The notes beneath the pieces were generated by a model, which saw nothing but the letters and a program-made list of their open reading frames with translations, did not search any database and was not told the origin of the DNA. Shown piece by piece: positions 1 to 8,987 of a stretch of 64,000 nucleotides of DNA (the stretch's first letter is position 1; the number at the start of each line of letters is the position of its first letter). A program made the translations under genes and the position numbers. This DNA is from Ferruginibacter sp. (GTDB taxonomy: Bacteria > Bacteroidota > Bacteroidia > Chitinophagales > Chitinophagaceae), in assembly GCA_025963635.1 (NCBI GenBank), contig JAOQAK010000061.1, positions 124,001-188,000 of the forward strand. The letters run 5' to 3'.

Positions 1-17
1 ACTTACCCGACCAACCC

Positions 18-55
18 TAACAGGTTTAAAAAACTGGCAGGGTTTAAACCTGTTA
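18..55 (-). terminator. Hairpin at the end of the namZ-like gene
   Basis: Two perfect 13-base arms, TAACAGGTTTAAA and its complement, are separated by 12 bases. The right arm contains the stop codon of the minus-strand gene, so the structure forms at the mRNA 3' end. No T-run follows on the minus strand, so classical intrinsic termination is not certain. It may instead protect the 3' end or be a copy of a dispersed repeat. Confidence 0.5.
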
Positions 56-1231
56 TTTATACAAAAGATAGTCTTTCATCATCACAGGCCATTCCTCCCC
101 AACATCCGTATTTATTTTTTCTTCATTTTTAATTTTGTTAAACGCTCCCTTGATGCCCACCAGTTTATCAAGATGATGCTTTCCGTTAGGGTTGGCAACT
201 GTGGGATAGAGTCGTTCAACCGCATGATCGGGATATAATTTTAAGATCGATTTAATTAAACTGATGCCAGCCTGCACGGGCCTGAAAATAATTTCATCGG
301 TAACCAGCAAACTCAACCCGTTACATTGCTGCCCGCTGTATAAGCCGGTCGTTGGTGTGTAACTAATGGCTTCACATTCTATCCCGGTATTTTTTTCTTG
401 CCTATAAGCTTCCTGTAATTTTTGCTGATTGATCCATGGCGCTCCGCAGAGCTCAAAAGGTATATCGGTGCCCCTTCCTTCATTTACGTTGATGCCTTCC
501 AGCAAACCCATCCCGGGATATAGCACGGCTGCAGATCTTCGTTGAATGGCGGGTGAGGTGGGTGTAAAAATGAAATTGCCATTTTGATGCCGGCTTCCAT
601 TCGGAACGGGTTCAACGTGTAGGTTTATATTGCTGATTTTGTTGGCTGCAAAATACAGTGCCAGTTCACCCAAAGTACAGCAATGGCGTATGGGAATGCG
701 CCACCTCCCGATAAAAGAAGCGCAATGTTCTTCATCCAGCATGGGCCCTTCAGCCATCAACAAATTACCGCCAGTTGGATTTGGCCGATCAGCGATAATG
801 ATCGGAACATTAAAAGCAGCACAAGCTTCCATCACGTGGGTCATGGTCCACAGATAGGTGTAAAACCTGCAGCCAACATCCGGTATATCCACCAATACCA
901 TATCCACGTCTTTAAAGTCTGCTTCAGCGGGTGCTAAACGGTTGCCGTATAAACTAATCACCGGCAAGCCAGTAAGATGATCGGTTTCATCTTTTTGATA
1001 CTGCCCATCTTCTCCTGCCGCATTGAGTCCATGTTCTGGTGAAAAGAGCTTTACAAGATTGAACCCTTCGTTCATCAATGCAAGCCTTGTGGAAATTCCG
1101 TTTTGCGTTACTGCAGCATTGTTGGAAAGCAGGGCGATTCGTTTTGTTTTGTATTGGGCAGACCGGGTAAGCAAAGTATCCATCCCTGTCGGCTGTCTCT
1201 GTAAAGCGAGATCTGCATTGGAAGTAGTCAT
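53..1231 (-). CDS. namZ: DUF1343 / NamZ-type exo-beta-N-acetylmuramidase (GH171)
   Basis: The 392-residue protein carries the DUF1343 hallmarks in order: SPEHG about residue 65, DIPDVGCRFYTY about 115, RPNPTGG about 150 and GLLEGINVNEGRGTDIPFE about 245. Family members (GH171, NamZ) remove N-acetylmuramic acid from non-reducing ends of peptidoglycan fragments, so a role in cell-wall turnover is likely. The ORF track begins at a TTG four codons upstream; the ATG at 1231 is preferred. No signal peptide is visible, unlike many secreted relatives, so the enzyme may be cytoplasmic or the true start lies elsewhere. The gene stands alone, facing away from nfeD, and ends in a hairpin. The family call is firm; the substrate is inferred from the family. 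Confidence 0.85.
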   Translation of the reverse strand: MTTSNADLALQRQPTGMDTLLTRSAQYKTKRIALLSNNAAVTQNGISTRLALMNEGFNLVKLFSPEHGLNAAGEDGQYQKDETDHLTGLPVISLYGNRLAPAEADFKDVDMVLVDIPDVGCRFYTYLWTMTHVMEACAAFNVPIIIADRPNPTGGNLLMAEGPMLDEEHCASFIGRWRIPIRHCCTLGELALYFAANKISNINLHVEPVPNGSRHQNGNFIFTPTSPAIQRRSAAVLYPGMGLLEGINVNEGRGTDIPFELCGAPWINQQKLQEAYRQEKNTGIECEAISYTPTTGLYSGQQCNGLSLLVTDEIIFRPVQAGISLIKSILKLYPDHAVERLYPTVANPNGKHHLDKLVGIKGAFNKIKNEEKINTDVGEEWPVMMKDYLLYK

Positions 1232-1633
1232 TGCACGTTTCAATTGTGTTTGATATTAAATCTTACCCCAAAATAAGCTGAATTGACTGACATCGAACGT
1301 GGAGGTTAAACTCAGGATAATGAACTTCCAAATTTCTTATGCGGTTCGGTAGTATTGTATTCTACCCGTTTATGTGCAACAACCGGTTACTTTCGTGCAA
1401 AGCGATTAAGTAGTGTTGATGCCTGCTGATATATCCCTGCAAGTCGTTTCTCACGCCTTAGCCGTATTAATCTTTTCCTGGCGACCCGTTGCTAAAAAAG
1501 CCGGGTGCCGGTTCTGTTATGCAGTATATTTCACGAAATCGCCACCTCCTTTATCCAATATATATATCGCCTTTTTGTTTTATTTTAGGTAAATTACAGG
1601 TGCATTCATTCCGTTCAAACGGTTCTCCTGTGA
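1232..1633. other. Divergent intergenic region, no gene seen
   Basis: About 400 bases separate the divergent namZ-like and nfeD genes. A TATTTTG box about 45 bases upstream of the namZ ATG could be a weak -7 element, but no -33 box sits at the right distance. The short plus-strand ORFs here overlap nfeD out of frame and look spurious. I see no repeat or RNA gene. Confidence 0.4.
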
Positions 1634-2923
1634 ATGTTTCTTATGAAGCATCTTTTCATCTTCCTCGCCTTGTATTTTTTATTGCCCTGGGTGGCAGCCG
1701 GGCAAAATGTAGTTTCCATTAAATTAGAAGGCGCCATTAACCCGGTCACTGCCGAGTTTGTTCATGAGGCGATCGAAAATGCACGCACCAAAAATGCAAC
1801 ATGCCTGCTGATCCATTTAAATACACCCGGAGGATTACTGCAATCAACCCGGGAAATTGTTACTGAACTCCTGGAAAGCCCGGTACCCATCGTTGTGTAT
1901 GTATCCCCCGAAGGCGCTCATGCCGGATCTGCCGGCGTTTTTATTACGCTGGCTGCACATGTTGCTGCCATGGCCGAAGCAACCAATATCGGCGCTGCAC
2001 ATCCGGTAAGCATGCAAGGCTCTATGGATAGTATCATGAGTGAAAAAGTGACCAATGACGCCGCCGCGTTTATAAGAAGTATTGCCGCTAAAAGAAGCCG
2101 GAATCTCGAATGGGCTGAAGACGCTGTGAGAAAAAGTATTTCTATCTCCGCCACGGAAGCCATCCTCAAACATGTGGTGGACCTGATCGCATTTTCTGAC
2201 CTCGACCTGATGAACCAACTGGACGGAAAACAAATCAAACTCAGCAATAAGACGGTAACGTTGCACACAAGAAATGCGGTCATTGAAACTTTTCAAATGA
2301 GTGCGATCGACAAAATATTCAGCATCATCAGCGATCCTAATATCGCTTACCTGATGATGATGCTTGGCTTCTTTGGAATTTTATTTGAATTATTTAACCC
2401 GGGCGCAATACTCCCGGGCATTGTTGGAGTAGTAGCGCTGGTGCTGGCCTTTTACGCAATGCATACTTTACCTATTAACTATGCAGGTCTTGCTTTGATC
2501 ATCTTTGGAGTGGGACTGTTGTTGTTGGAAATAAAAATCGTTAGTCATGGTATGCTCGCCATCGGCGGTATTATTTCGCTATTATTGGGTTCCATGATGC
2601 TGGTTAAAGCCAGCTCACCGCTGGAGATTGCGGTCATTTCCAGGGCGCTGATTATTGTAACTACGGCCGTGACCGCCTCTTTCTTTTTGCTGGTGGTTGG
2701 CGCAGGTTTAAAAGCTCAGAAAAGACCACCAGTAACCGGCTTGGAAGCAATGGCCGGCCGTATAGGTATTGCCCTTGAACCCCTTGAACCAGATGGGCGG
2801 GTTCGGGTACAGGGAGAAATTTGGCTGGCTTCCTCCACCAGCGGAAACATCAGCAAGGGTGAAACGATTCGGGTAAATGCCATTCAAAAGCTTAAACTGT
2901 TTGTAGAAAAAGTCACTATTTAA
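1634..2923 (+). CDS. nfeD: NfeD-family membrane-bound serine protease (ClpP-class)
   Basis: The 429-residue protein has a signal peptide (about 1-23), a ClpP-like protease domain (about 25-215), four to five membrane segments (about 235-365) and a small C-terminal OB-like NfeD domain (about 375-429). The likely catalytic pair is Ser99 in HAGSAG and Lys153 in AAKRSRN, as in archaeal 1510-N proteases, which cleave hydrophobic stomatin tails. A second ATG three codons in (1643) gives a more typical signal peptide and may be the real start. The slipin gene begins 13 bases after the stop, the usual NfeD-stomatin operon, implying a joint role in membrane microdomain organisation or membrane protein quality control. 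Confidence 0.9.
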   Translation: MFLMKHLFIFLALYFLLPWVAAGQNVVSIKLEGAINPVTAEFVHEAIENARTKNATCLLIHLNTPGGLLQSTREIVTELLESPVPIVVYVSPEGAHAGSAGVFITLAAHVAAMAEATNIGAAHPVSMQGSMDSIMSEKVTNDAAAFIRSIAAKRSRNLEWAEDAVRKSISISATEAILKHVVDLIAFSDLDLMNQLDGKQIKLSNKTVTLHTRNAVIETFQMSAIDKIFSIISDPNIAYLMMMLGFFGILFELFNPGAILPGIVGVVALVLAFYAMHTLPINYAGLALIIFGVGLLLLEIKIVSHGMLAIGGIISLLLGSMMLVKASSPLEIAVISRALIIVTTAVTASFFLLVVGAGLKAQKRPPVTGLEAMAGRIGIALEPLEPDGRVRVQGEIWLASSTSGNISKGETIRVNAIQKLKLFVEKVTI

Positions 2924-2936
2924 AATCAAATATAAT

Positions 2937-3737
2937 ATGCCACAAATTCCCTTTCCAGCCCTTATCGTGCTCTTCTTTTTAATTATTCTTATTGCAAGTT
3001 CGGTAAAGATCCTGCGGGAGTATGAACGCGGTGTTATTTTTCGCCTGGGCCGCCTTATTGGGGGAGATGGCCTGAAAGGGCCGGGTCTAATTTTACTCAT
3101 CCCATTCATCGACCGAATGGTGACTGTAAGTTTGCGTACCGTAGTGTTGGATGTACCTCCGCAGGATATCATCACCAGTGACAACGTTTCCATTAAAGTA
3201 AATGCCGTGGTGTACTTCCGGGTATTGGAACCCCAAAAAGCCATCGTGCAGGTGGAGAATTTTTTGCTGGCTACCTCCCAGATATCTCAAACCACTTTAC
3301 GCAGTGTGCTGGGACAATCTGAACTCGATGACCTGCTCTCCCAAAGAGATATCATCAACCATAAACTACAACAGATCATCGATTCTCAAACAGAACCCTG
3401 GGGTGTAAAAGTATCCAACGTGGAAGTAAAACAAATCGATCTTCCGCAGGAAATGCAGCGGGCAATGGCCAAACAGGCAGAAGCAGAAAGGGAACGACGC
3501 AGCAAGGTTATTTCTGCTGAAGGCGAATTCCAGGCTTCGCAACGGCTGGCGGATGCAGCAAAAATACTGGCATCAGAGCCCAGTGCTTTAACCTTGCGTT
3601 ACCTGCAAACGTTAAGGGAGATCGCCACCGAAAATAATTCTACCACCATCTTTCCAGTTCCAATAGATTTACTGACTCCTTTTTTAAGCAGCGGGATAAA
3701 GAAACTGATAGGTAAGGATGTGCCGGATGAGGTGTAG
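2937..3737 (+). CDS. Slipin (stomatin-like SPFH/band 7 protein)
   Basis: The 266-residue protein has one N-terminal membrane segment (about 5-23) and an SPFH domain beginning [12 protein letters not shown] (about 29) and running to about 190. A charged helical region rich in Glu, Arg and Ala follows, then a hydrophobic tail around [13 protein letters not shown] that in relatives drives oligomerisation. Slipins form ring-like membrane scaffolds. The gene follows nfeD by 13 bases, and the NfeD protease is known in archaea to cut the stomatin partner's C-terminus, so the two probably act together. The start is a plain ATG without a Shine-Dalgarno sequence, which is normal for Bacteroidota. Confidence 0.9.
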   Translation: MPQIPFPALIVLFFLIILIASSVKILREYERGVIFRLGRLIGGDGLKGPGLILLIPFIDRMVTVSLRTVVLDVPPQDIITSDNVSIKVNAVVYFRVLEPQKAIVQVENFLLATSQISQTTLRSVLGQSELDDLLSQRDIINHKLQQIIDSQTEPWGVKVSNVEVKQIDLPQEMQRAMAKQAEAERERRSKVISAEGEFQASQRLADAAKILASEPSALTLRYLQTLREIATENNSTTIFPVPIDLLTPFLSSGIKKLIGKDVPDEV

Positions 3738-4439
3738 ACACTCACCAGCGTTAATTTTCCATTTCCAAAATGATATTCATCCGGTAGGCATGATGGCATT
3801 GCCCTTGAATAAGTTCACTTTTATCAATTTGCTACTATCGCCTCCCAGCCTTCGCCCGGATGACCTTGCCGGCCTGGGGATGCGGAAAACTTCACCCCGG
3901 CGACTCTCCAAATGGCCTACCGTTGGGACACATCTTTTTTTGTATGTTTGGAACGAAGAGAATAAATTTTCCTATCCCCGCTTGCCACTGTTCTGACTTG
4001 TGACTAACAGCGAAGATGGCCTTATAAAAGGTATATAGGTATGACAGGGCCCAGTTGCGTGAGAACTGATAGCTTTTGGAAACTACTATTTTATTGAGCA
4101 GTTCATTTGGGTAGCTTCGGGTCGTTGGTGAAGACACGCAACGGCGGCTCACGAAATAGGCGGATGATATTAATTGAAGAGAGGCAGGCCCCCAAGGTAA
4201 AACAGGGCATTTAACTGCAGTGCCGTTACCCATATAACCCGCTGAAAATTCATACTAACCCGCAACCGCTTCACTGCCCTGTTCCCTATATCCTTTCCGT
4301 CCTATGCGATTTTAAACAATCTAAAAACCTTATTTTTACGATAGCTATTTATTCAATACGTTTTGCCTGCCATGATTTGCCCGCTTTTGTACTGCTTTCT
4401 TTAACTGTATAAAAAGCACAAACTCTTTAAAATTCAAAC
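3738..4439. other. Long intergenic region with a promoter and possible structured RNA
   Basis: Seven hundred bases lie between slipin and the glucosidase. The ORFs offered here (3718..3996 plus, 3892..4233 minus) have unconvincing composition and no recognisable motif. A strong promoter-like sequence at 3923-3950 would start a transcript near 3957. Downstream, nested complementary segments occur: GTTGCGTG at 4054-4061 with CACGCAAC at 4135-4142, and inside them GAACTG at 4063-4068 with CAGTTC at 4099-4104. This could be a long leader of the glucosidase mRNA or a separate noncoding RNA. It matches none of tmRNA, RNase P RNA or SRP RNA by their conserved core words. Confidence 0.3.
3923..3950 (+). 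promoter_or_regulatory. Bacteroidota-type promoter
   Basis: TTG (3923-3925), a 17-base spacer and TATGTTTG (3943-3950) match the TTG-N17-23-TAnnTTTG consensus of the Bacteroidota primary sigma factor. The nearest plus-strand gene starts almost 490 bases further on, so this would give an unusually long leader or a separate RNA. Confidence 0.45.
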
Positions 4440-7118
4440 ATGACAGCAGAACACCAGCGCCTGGCAGTAAATCAAAAAAAGCTTATCCCCCTCGAACAAT
4501 GGGGACCCTACCTCAGCGAGCGGCAATGGGGTACCGTAAGAGAAGATTATGGCCACTTCGGCGATGCATGGGGATATCTTCCTTTTGATCAGTCGCACTA
4601 CAGGGCTTATCGCTGGGGCGAAGATGGAATTGCAGGGATCTCCGATTATTTTCAAAACCTATGTTTTGCACTTGCCTTCTGGAATGGCAAGGATAAAATA
4701 TTAAAAGAACGTTTATTTGGCCTCGGCAACTATGAGGGCAACCATGGGGAAGATGTGAAGGAATTATATTATTACCAGGACAATATTCCTACTCATTATT
4801 ATATGGAATATTTGTACAAGTACCCGCAAAATGAATTCCCTTACGATGATCTGAAAAATACCAATCGCAGTCGTTCGATGCTGGATAAGGAATATGAGCT
4901 ACTCGATACCGGCGTATTCGACAAGGATGAATATTTTGATATCAATATTACCTACGCCAAGCAAAACCCCCAGGATATTTTCATAAAGATCGATATCACT
5001 AACCGGGGTGATAAGACCGCCCCAATTACAGTGCTGCCCACACTATGGTTTTACAACCGCTGGGTAGATACAGACGAAGTAAAACCCCGCATTACCTTCC
5101 TGAACAGAACTTCTGTGAAAGTGACACATAAGCGGCTGGGCAATTATTACTTCTATTTTCAGCATCCCGACGATGGCCTTTTTACTGAGAATGAAACCAA
5201 CATGAATAAGGTAAATGGCACCGGGGGCGAATCAATATTTACGAAGGATGCCTTTCATGATGCCATCATCCATGGAACCAATCGAAAAAAACTCCGGGCC
5301 CGTAAAGAGGGAACAAAATTTTCCCCGGTGTATGAATTGAAACTGAAGGGCGGTGAAACAAAAACCCTTTATTGCAGGCTCACTAACAGGGCCGATGACA
5401 AACCCTTTACCAAGGGATTTGAGCGAATATTTAATGTGCGCAAACAGGAGGCGGATCATTTTTACAAAACGATTCTACCGGCGAATATTTCGGATGATCT
5501 TAAAAACATTCAACGCAAAGCACTGGCCGGCATGTTGTGGAGCAAGCAATATTATCATTATGATGTAGAGCGCTGGCTTACCAGCAGTGACGGAATTACC
5601 CCTGTAAATGACGGCAAAACGAAGGGCCGGAATAATGACTGGACACATCTAAAAAACCAGGACATCATTGCAATGCCCGACAAATGGGAATATCCATGGT
5701 ATGCCGCATGGGATCTTGCCTTTCATTGCATTTCATTGGTAATGGTTGATCCCGAATTTGCAAAGCACCAGTTGCTGCTTATCATGCGTGAATGGTATAT
5801 GAAACCCGATGGCCAGTTGCCGGCATATGAGTGGAATTTCAGTGATGTAAATCCCCCGGTACAGGCATGGGCTACCATGGAAGTATACCGCATAGAAAAA
5901 GAGACCAGCGGAACCGGTGACATCATTTTCCTGAAAAAAGTGTTTCAAAAGCTATTGATCAATTTCACCTGGTGGATCAACCGGAAAGACCGCAAAGGGA
6001 ATAATATCTTTGAAGGAGGATTTCTTGGATTGGATAATATCGGTGTATTCAATCGTAGCCATAACCCCTCCGGCGAGATGTTGTTGGAGCAGGCGGATGG
6101 CACCAGTTGGATGGGCATGTACGCATTGAACATGATGGACATGGCATTGGAGATCGCGAAACACGACAAAGCATTTGAAGATACTGCCACCAAATTTTTT
6201 GAACATTTTGTGTTGATCGCTGAAGCGCTTAACAGTCATAGCCTGTGGAACGAAGAAGATAAATTTTATTATGATGTTTTGCGGATTGGCAGCGCAGATC
6301 CAATGCCATTGCGCATCCAGAGCATTGTGGGTTTAACGAGTTTATTCGCCGTGAGTATTATGGACAAAGAAGTTTTTTATCGCCTGCCCGATTTTAAAAA
6401 GCGGATTGATTGGTTTGAAAATTACCGTGCAAAAAATAACCGGTACTGGCCCAATGAAGAACATGGTGACGGGGAAGAAATTTTATTGTCGCTTGTAAAA
6501 AAAGACCGGTTGATCCATTTGCTGAACCGGATGCTGAACGAAGATGAATTTTTATCGGACGGCGGTATAAGGGCCTTGTCAAAATACCATGAAGCCAATC
6601 CATATTCTGTAACAATCGAAGGAACCCGGTACGAAATCCAATATGATCCCGGCGATTCTACCAGTAATCTTTTTGGCGGTAACAGCAATTGGCGTGGCCC
6701 CGTGTGGATACCAATCAATTACCTGATCATCCGTTCCATCCGCAAATACGGCGAGTTTTATGGTGACAACCTGAAAGTGGAGTGCCCGGTAGGATCTGGT
6801 GTGTACCTCAACCTGGTGGACGTTTCAAAAGTATTAACCGAAAGAGTGGTGAGTCTATTGGCGATTGATGATAAGGGAGAGCGCAAATTAAACGGCAATC
6901 AAAACTGGTTCTATAAAAAACCGGGCAATGAAAAGCTGGTATTATTTTACGAATATTTTCATGGTGATACCGGTTGTGGATTGGGTGCAAGCCATCAAAC
7001 GGGGTGGACATCACTCGTAGCAGACCTGATCGGCGGAAGCAGGGTAAAAAGCGAGGAATTGAAAGAAGGCAGCGGGCACGAAATCTTTTTTGAGGAAGAT
7101 GAAGAAGAAGCATACTAA
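4440..7118 (+). CDS. GH63-like (alpha/alpha)6-barrel glucosidase
   Basis: The 892-residue protein has the architecture of bacterial glycosidases related to GH63 processing glucosidase I: an N-terminal beta-sandwich domain (to about 330) and a catalytic (alpha/alpha)6 barrel. Recognisable segments include YHYDVERWLT (about 378), WEYPWYAAWD (about 422), PAYEWNFSDVNPPVQAW (about 460), FEGGFLGLDNIGVF (about 523) and WRGPVWIPINY (about 752). Acidic residues in the WDLAF and LDNIG segments are candidates for catalysis. No signal peptide is seen, so it probably works on an intracellular alpha-glucoside, for example a glucosylglycerate-type solute or a trimmed oligosaccharide. It is a single gene with no carbohydrate operon around it, so the substrate cannot be read from context. 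Confidence 0.8.
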   Translation: MTAEHQRLAVNQKKLIPLEQWGPYLSERQWGTVREDYGHFGDAWGYLPFDQSHYRAYRWGEDGIAGISDYFQNLCFALAFWNGKDKILKERLFGLGNYEGNHGEDVKELYYYQDNIPTHYYMEYLYKYPQNEFPYDDLKNTNRSRSMLDKEYELLDTGVFDKDEYFDINITYAKQNPQDIFIKIDITNRGDKTAPITVLPTLWFYNRWVDTDEVKPRITFLNRTSVKVTHKRLGNYYFYFQHPDDGLFTENETNMNKVNGTGGESIFTKDAFHDAIIHGTNRKKLRARKEGTKFSPVYELKLKGGETKTLYCRLTNRADDKPFTKGFERIFNVRKQEADHFYKTILPANISDDLKNIQRKALAGMLWSKQYYHYDVERWLTSSDGITPVNDGKTKGRNNDWTHLKNQDIIAMPDKWEYPWYAAWDLAFHCISLVMVDPEFAKHQLLLIMREWYMKPDGQLPAYEWNFSDVNPPVQAWATMEVYRIEKETSGTGDIIFLKKVFQKLLINFTWWINRKDRKGNNIFEGGFLGLDNIGVFNRSHNPSGEMLLEQADGTSWMGMYALNMMDMALEIAKHDKAFEDTATKFFEHFVLIAEALNSHSLWNEEDKFYYDVLRIGSADPMPLRIQSIVGLTSLFAVSIMDKEVFYRLPDFKKRIDWFENYRAKNNRYWPNEEHGDGEEILLSLVKKDRLIHLLNRMLNEDEFLSDGGIRALSKYHEANPYSVTIEGTRYEIQYDPGDSTSNLFGGNSNWRGPVWIPINYLIIRSIRKYGEFYGDNLKVECPVGSGVYLNLVDVSKVLTERVVSLLAIDDKGERKLNGNQNWFYKKPGNEKLVLFYEYFHGDTGCGLGASHQTGWTSLVADLIGGSRVKSEELKEGSGHEIFFEEDEEEAY

Positions 7119-7706
7119 TTGATACTGGATAATTGTAAATGATAAATCAAAGTTGATAGCAGATCATTCAACAGTATCGCGTCTCTTCATAACAACCGAG
7201 GCAAAAAATTTCAGCATACGATCAGAAAATGGATGCTTGTTACTAACGTACTAACTATACGACCCAGGATTTTAAAAGTGAGTTTGTTTGGTTGTCCCAA
7301 CAAAGCAGCAGCAATGGGCATCATCATTGTGTCACTCCCGTGTACCGCATACCATTGTGGAACTTTTTTAAGAAGGGTAATACTATTGACAGCTGGTAGT
7401 TAAGAGAACGGTTCAAAAAGGTTATCCCACGTTCCATTGGCAAGTTGGTGTTACCTGCGTTTAGCACTATGCGTTCCTATGGAATGCTTCTGCATTGCGT
7501 TTTTTTTACCCACCAAATGTTCCTATGAAACATAAAACATCAAACGATATTAGTTCATAGCGGGCTGCAGATCCTTCAACAATATCACGCTTCATAACAA
7601 CTGATGTAAAGAATTCAACTCTTCAACATAAAAACAGATGTTCGTTAATGGCGCAGTAATCAATACCACATTATCAATTATCAATTATAACGTTATTAAT
7701 TAAAAA
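7119..7706. other. Convergent intergenic region with a copy of a dispersed word
   Basis: About 590 bases lie between two converging genes. No ORF of credible composition is present. It contains TTGTGTCACTCCCGTGTAC at 7327-7345, one of four related intergenic words in this window, and an A/T-rich stretch with AATTATCAATTAT-like repeats near 7670-7690. No terminator is obvious. Confidence 0.4.
7327..7345 (+). repeat. Dispersed 19-bp word, copy 1 (TTGTGTCACTCCCGTGTAC)
   Basis: The sequence matches copies at 27060, 38615 and 47616 with a consensus near TTGtGTCaCtCccTGTAC. All four copies are intergenic and on the plus strand. Function is unknown. Confidence 0.5.
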
Positions 7707-8771
7707 TCATCTTTTCGCTCTTTCGTACTGCACCGGCCACTGCACATCCTGGTTCAACGCTTTGGCGGCATGCAGTGGGAAATAAGGATCTCTTAATAAC
7801 TGGCGGGCTAAAATAATAAGATCAGCTTTTTGATCTGCAAGTATTTGTTCGGCATCTTCGGCAGTAGTGATTAATCCTACCGCTCCTGTTAGTAACCCTG
7901 TTTCTCTTTTTATTTTTTCAGCATAAGGCACCTGGTACATAGGCCCTACGGCAATTTTTTGATCAGGTGAAATGCCCCCCGAGGAACAATCGATGAGGTC
8001 TACGCTATGAGTTTTTAAAAGTGCAGCCAATTGTACTGCATCATCTCCGTTGAAACCACCTTCAACCCAATCAGTGGCGGATATGCGGACAAACAAAGGC
8101 AATTCTTCTCCGATCACCTTGCGAACGGCCTGGGTAATTTCAACCAATAACCGGGTACGGTTTTCAAATGAGCCTCCGTATTCATCCTGGCGGTGGTTGC
8201 TAAGCGGTGAGTAAAATTCGTTGAGCAGGTAACCGTGTGCTGCATGTATTTCAATTACCTTAAAACCCGCCTGCATCGCTCTTTCGGCGGCGGCGGCAAA
8301 ATCGGCAATGGTTTGGCGAATATCTTCTGCGTCCATTTCTTTTGGAGCTGGCTCACTTTCTATAAAAGGAATTGCACTGGGTGCAAGGGTTTGCCAGGCG
8401 CCCTCTTCCGGGCTTAAAAATTTGCCTCCCTTCCAAGGTACATGATGACTCGCTTTTCTACCGGCATGAGCGAGTTGAATGCCGGGTACGGCGCCCTCGC
8501 TTACGATGAATTCGTTAATGCGTTGGAGAAAAGGAATATGCTCATCTTTCCATATCCCAAGATCGGCGGGTGTAATTCTTCCCTCCGGGGATACGGCTGC
8601 TGCTTCTGTAATGATCAGTCCTGCGCCGCCGACGGCGCGGCTTCCTAAATGTACAAGGTGCCAATCGTTGGCAAATCCGTCTACACTGGAATATTCGCAC
8701 ATCGGTGATACAGCGATCCTGTTTTTTAATTCGATATTCCTGATCCTGATCGGTTCAAAAAGTAAGGCCAT
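7707..8771 (-). CDS. namA: NADH:flavin oxidoreductase, YqjM-type old yellow enzyme
   Basis: The 354-residue FMN-dependent TIM-barrel reductase shows the YqjM-class signature: RIAVSPMCEYS near residue 18 with the class-typical Cys, then GIQLAHAGRKAS (about 98), EIHAAHGYLLNEFYSPLSN (about 174) and QDEYGGSFENRTR (about 195). Relatives reduce activated C=C bonds of enones and quinones using NAD(P)H. The length fits single-domain members, and there is no iron-sulfur extension. It is a single gene. The start is ATG at 8771, where the N-terminus MALLFEPIRIRNIELKNRI matches the family exactly. The physiological substrate is unknown. Confidence 0.9.
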   Translation of the reverse strand: MALLFEPIRIRNIELKNRIAVSPMCEYSSVDGFANDWHLVHLGSRAVGGAGLIITEAAAVSPEGRITPADLGIWKDEHIPFLQRINEFIVSEGAVPGIQLAHAGRKASHHVPWKGGKFLSPEEGAWQTLAPSAIPFIESEPAPKEMDAEDIRQTIADFAAAAERAMQAGFKVIEIHAAHGYLLNEFYSPLSNHRQDEYGGSFENRTRLLVEITQAVRKVIGEELPLFVRISATDWVEGGFNGDDAVQLAALLKTHSVDLIDCSSGGISPDQKIAVGPMYQVPYAEKIKRETGLLTGAVGLITTAEDAEQILADQKADLIILARQLLRDPYFPLHAAKALNQDVQWPVQYERAKR

Positions 8772-8987
8772 GCTATTAGTATGATTAAGATGAAGGTGTT
8801 TTTAAGAAATTTGAAACGTAATCCATGATCAAATCGGCCGATTCTCTCATTTTAACTGCACAACATTATTACCGGCATTTTGTTTGAGGGAGTTTGCTTA
8901 CCCTGCATTCATCACAATTAATTAATCTCCCCCTGTAGCTCCTATTCCCGCCGTAAAATGTACCTTTAGTAAATCTAAAATGCAGCA

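Noticed and set aside
3892-4233. 113-codon minus-strand ORF in the slipin-glucosidase gap
   Set aside because: No family features; it runs antisense to the promoter and the structured segment, and residue usage is random-looking.
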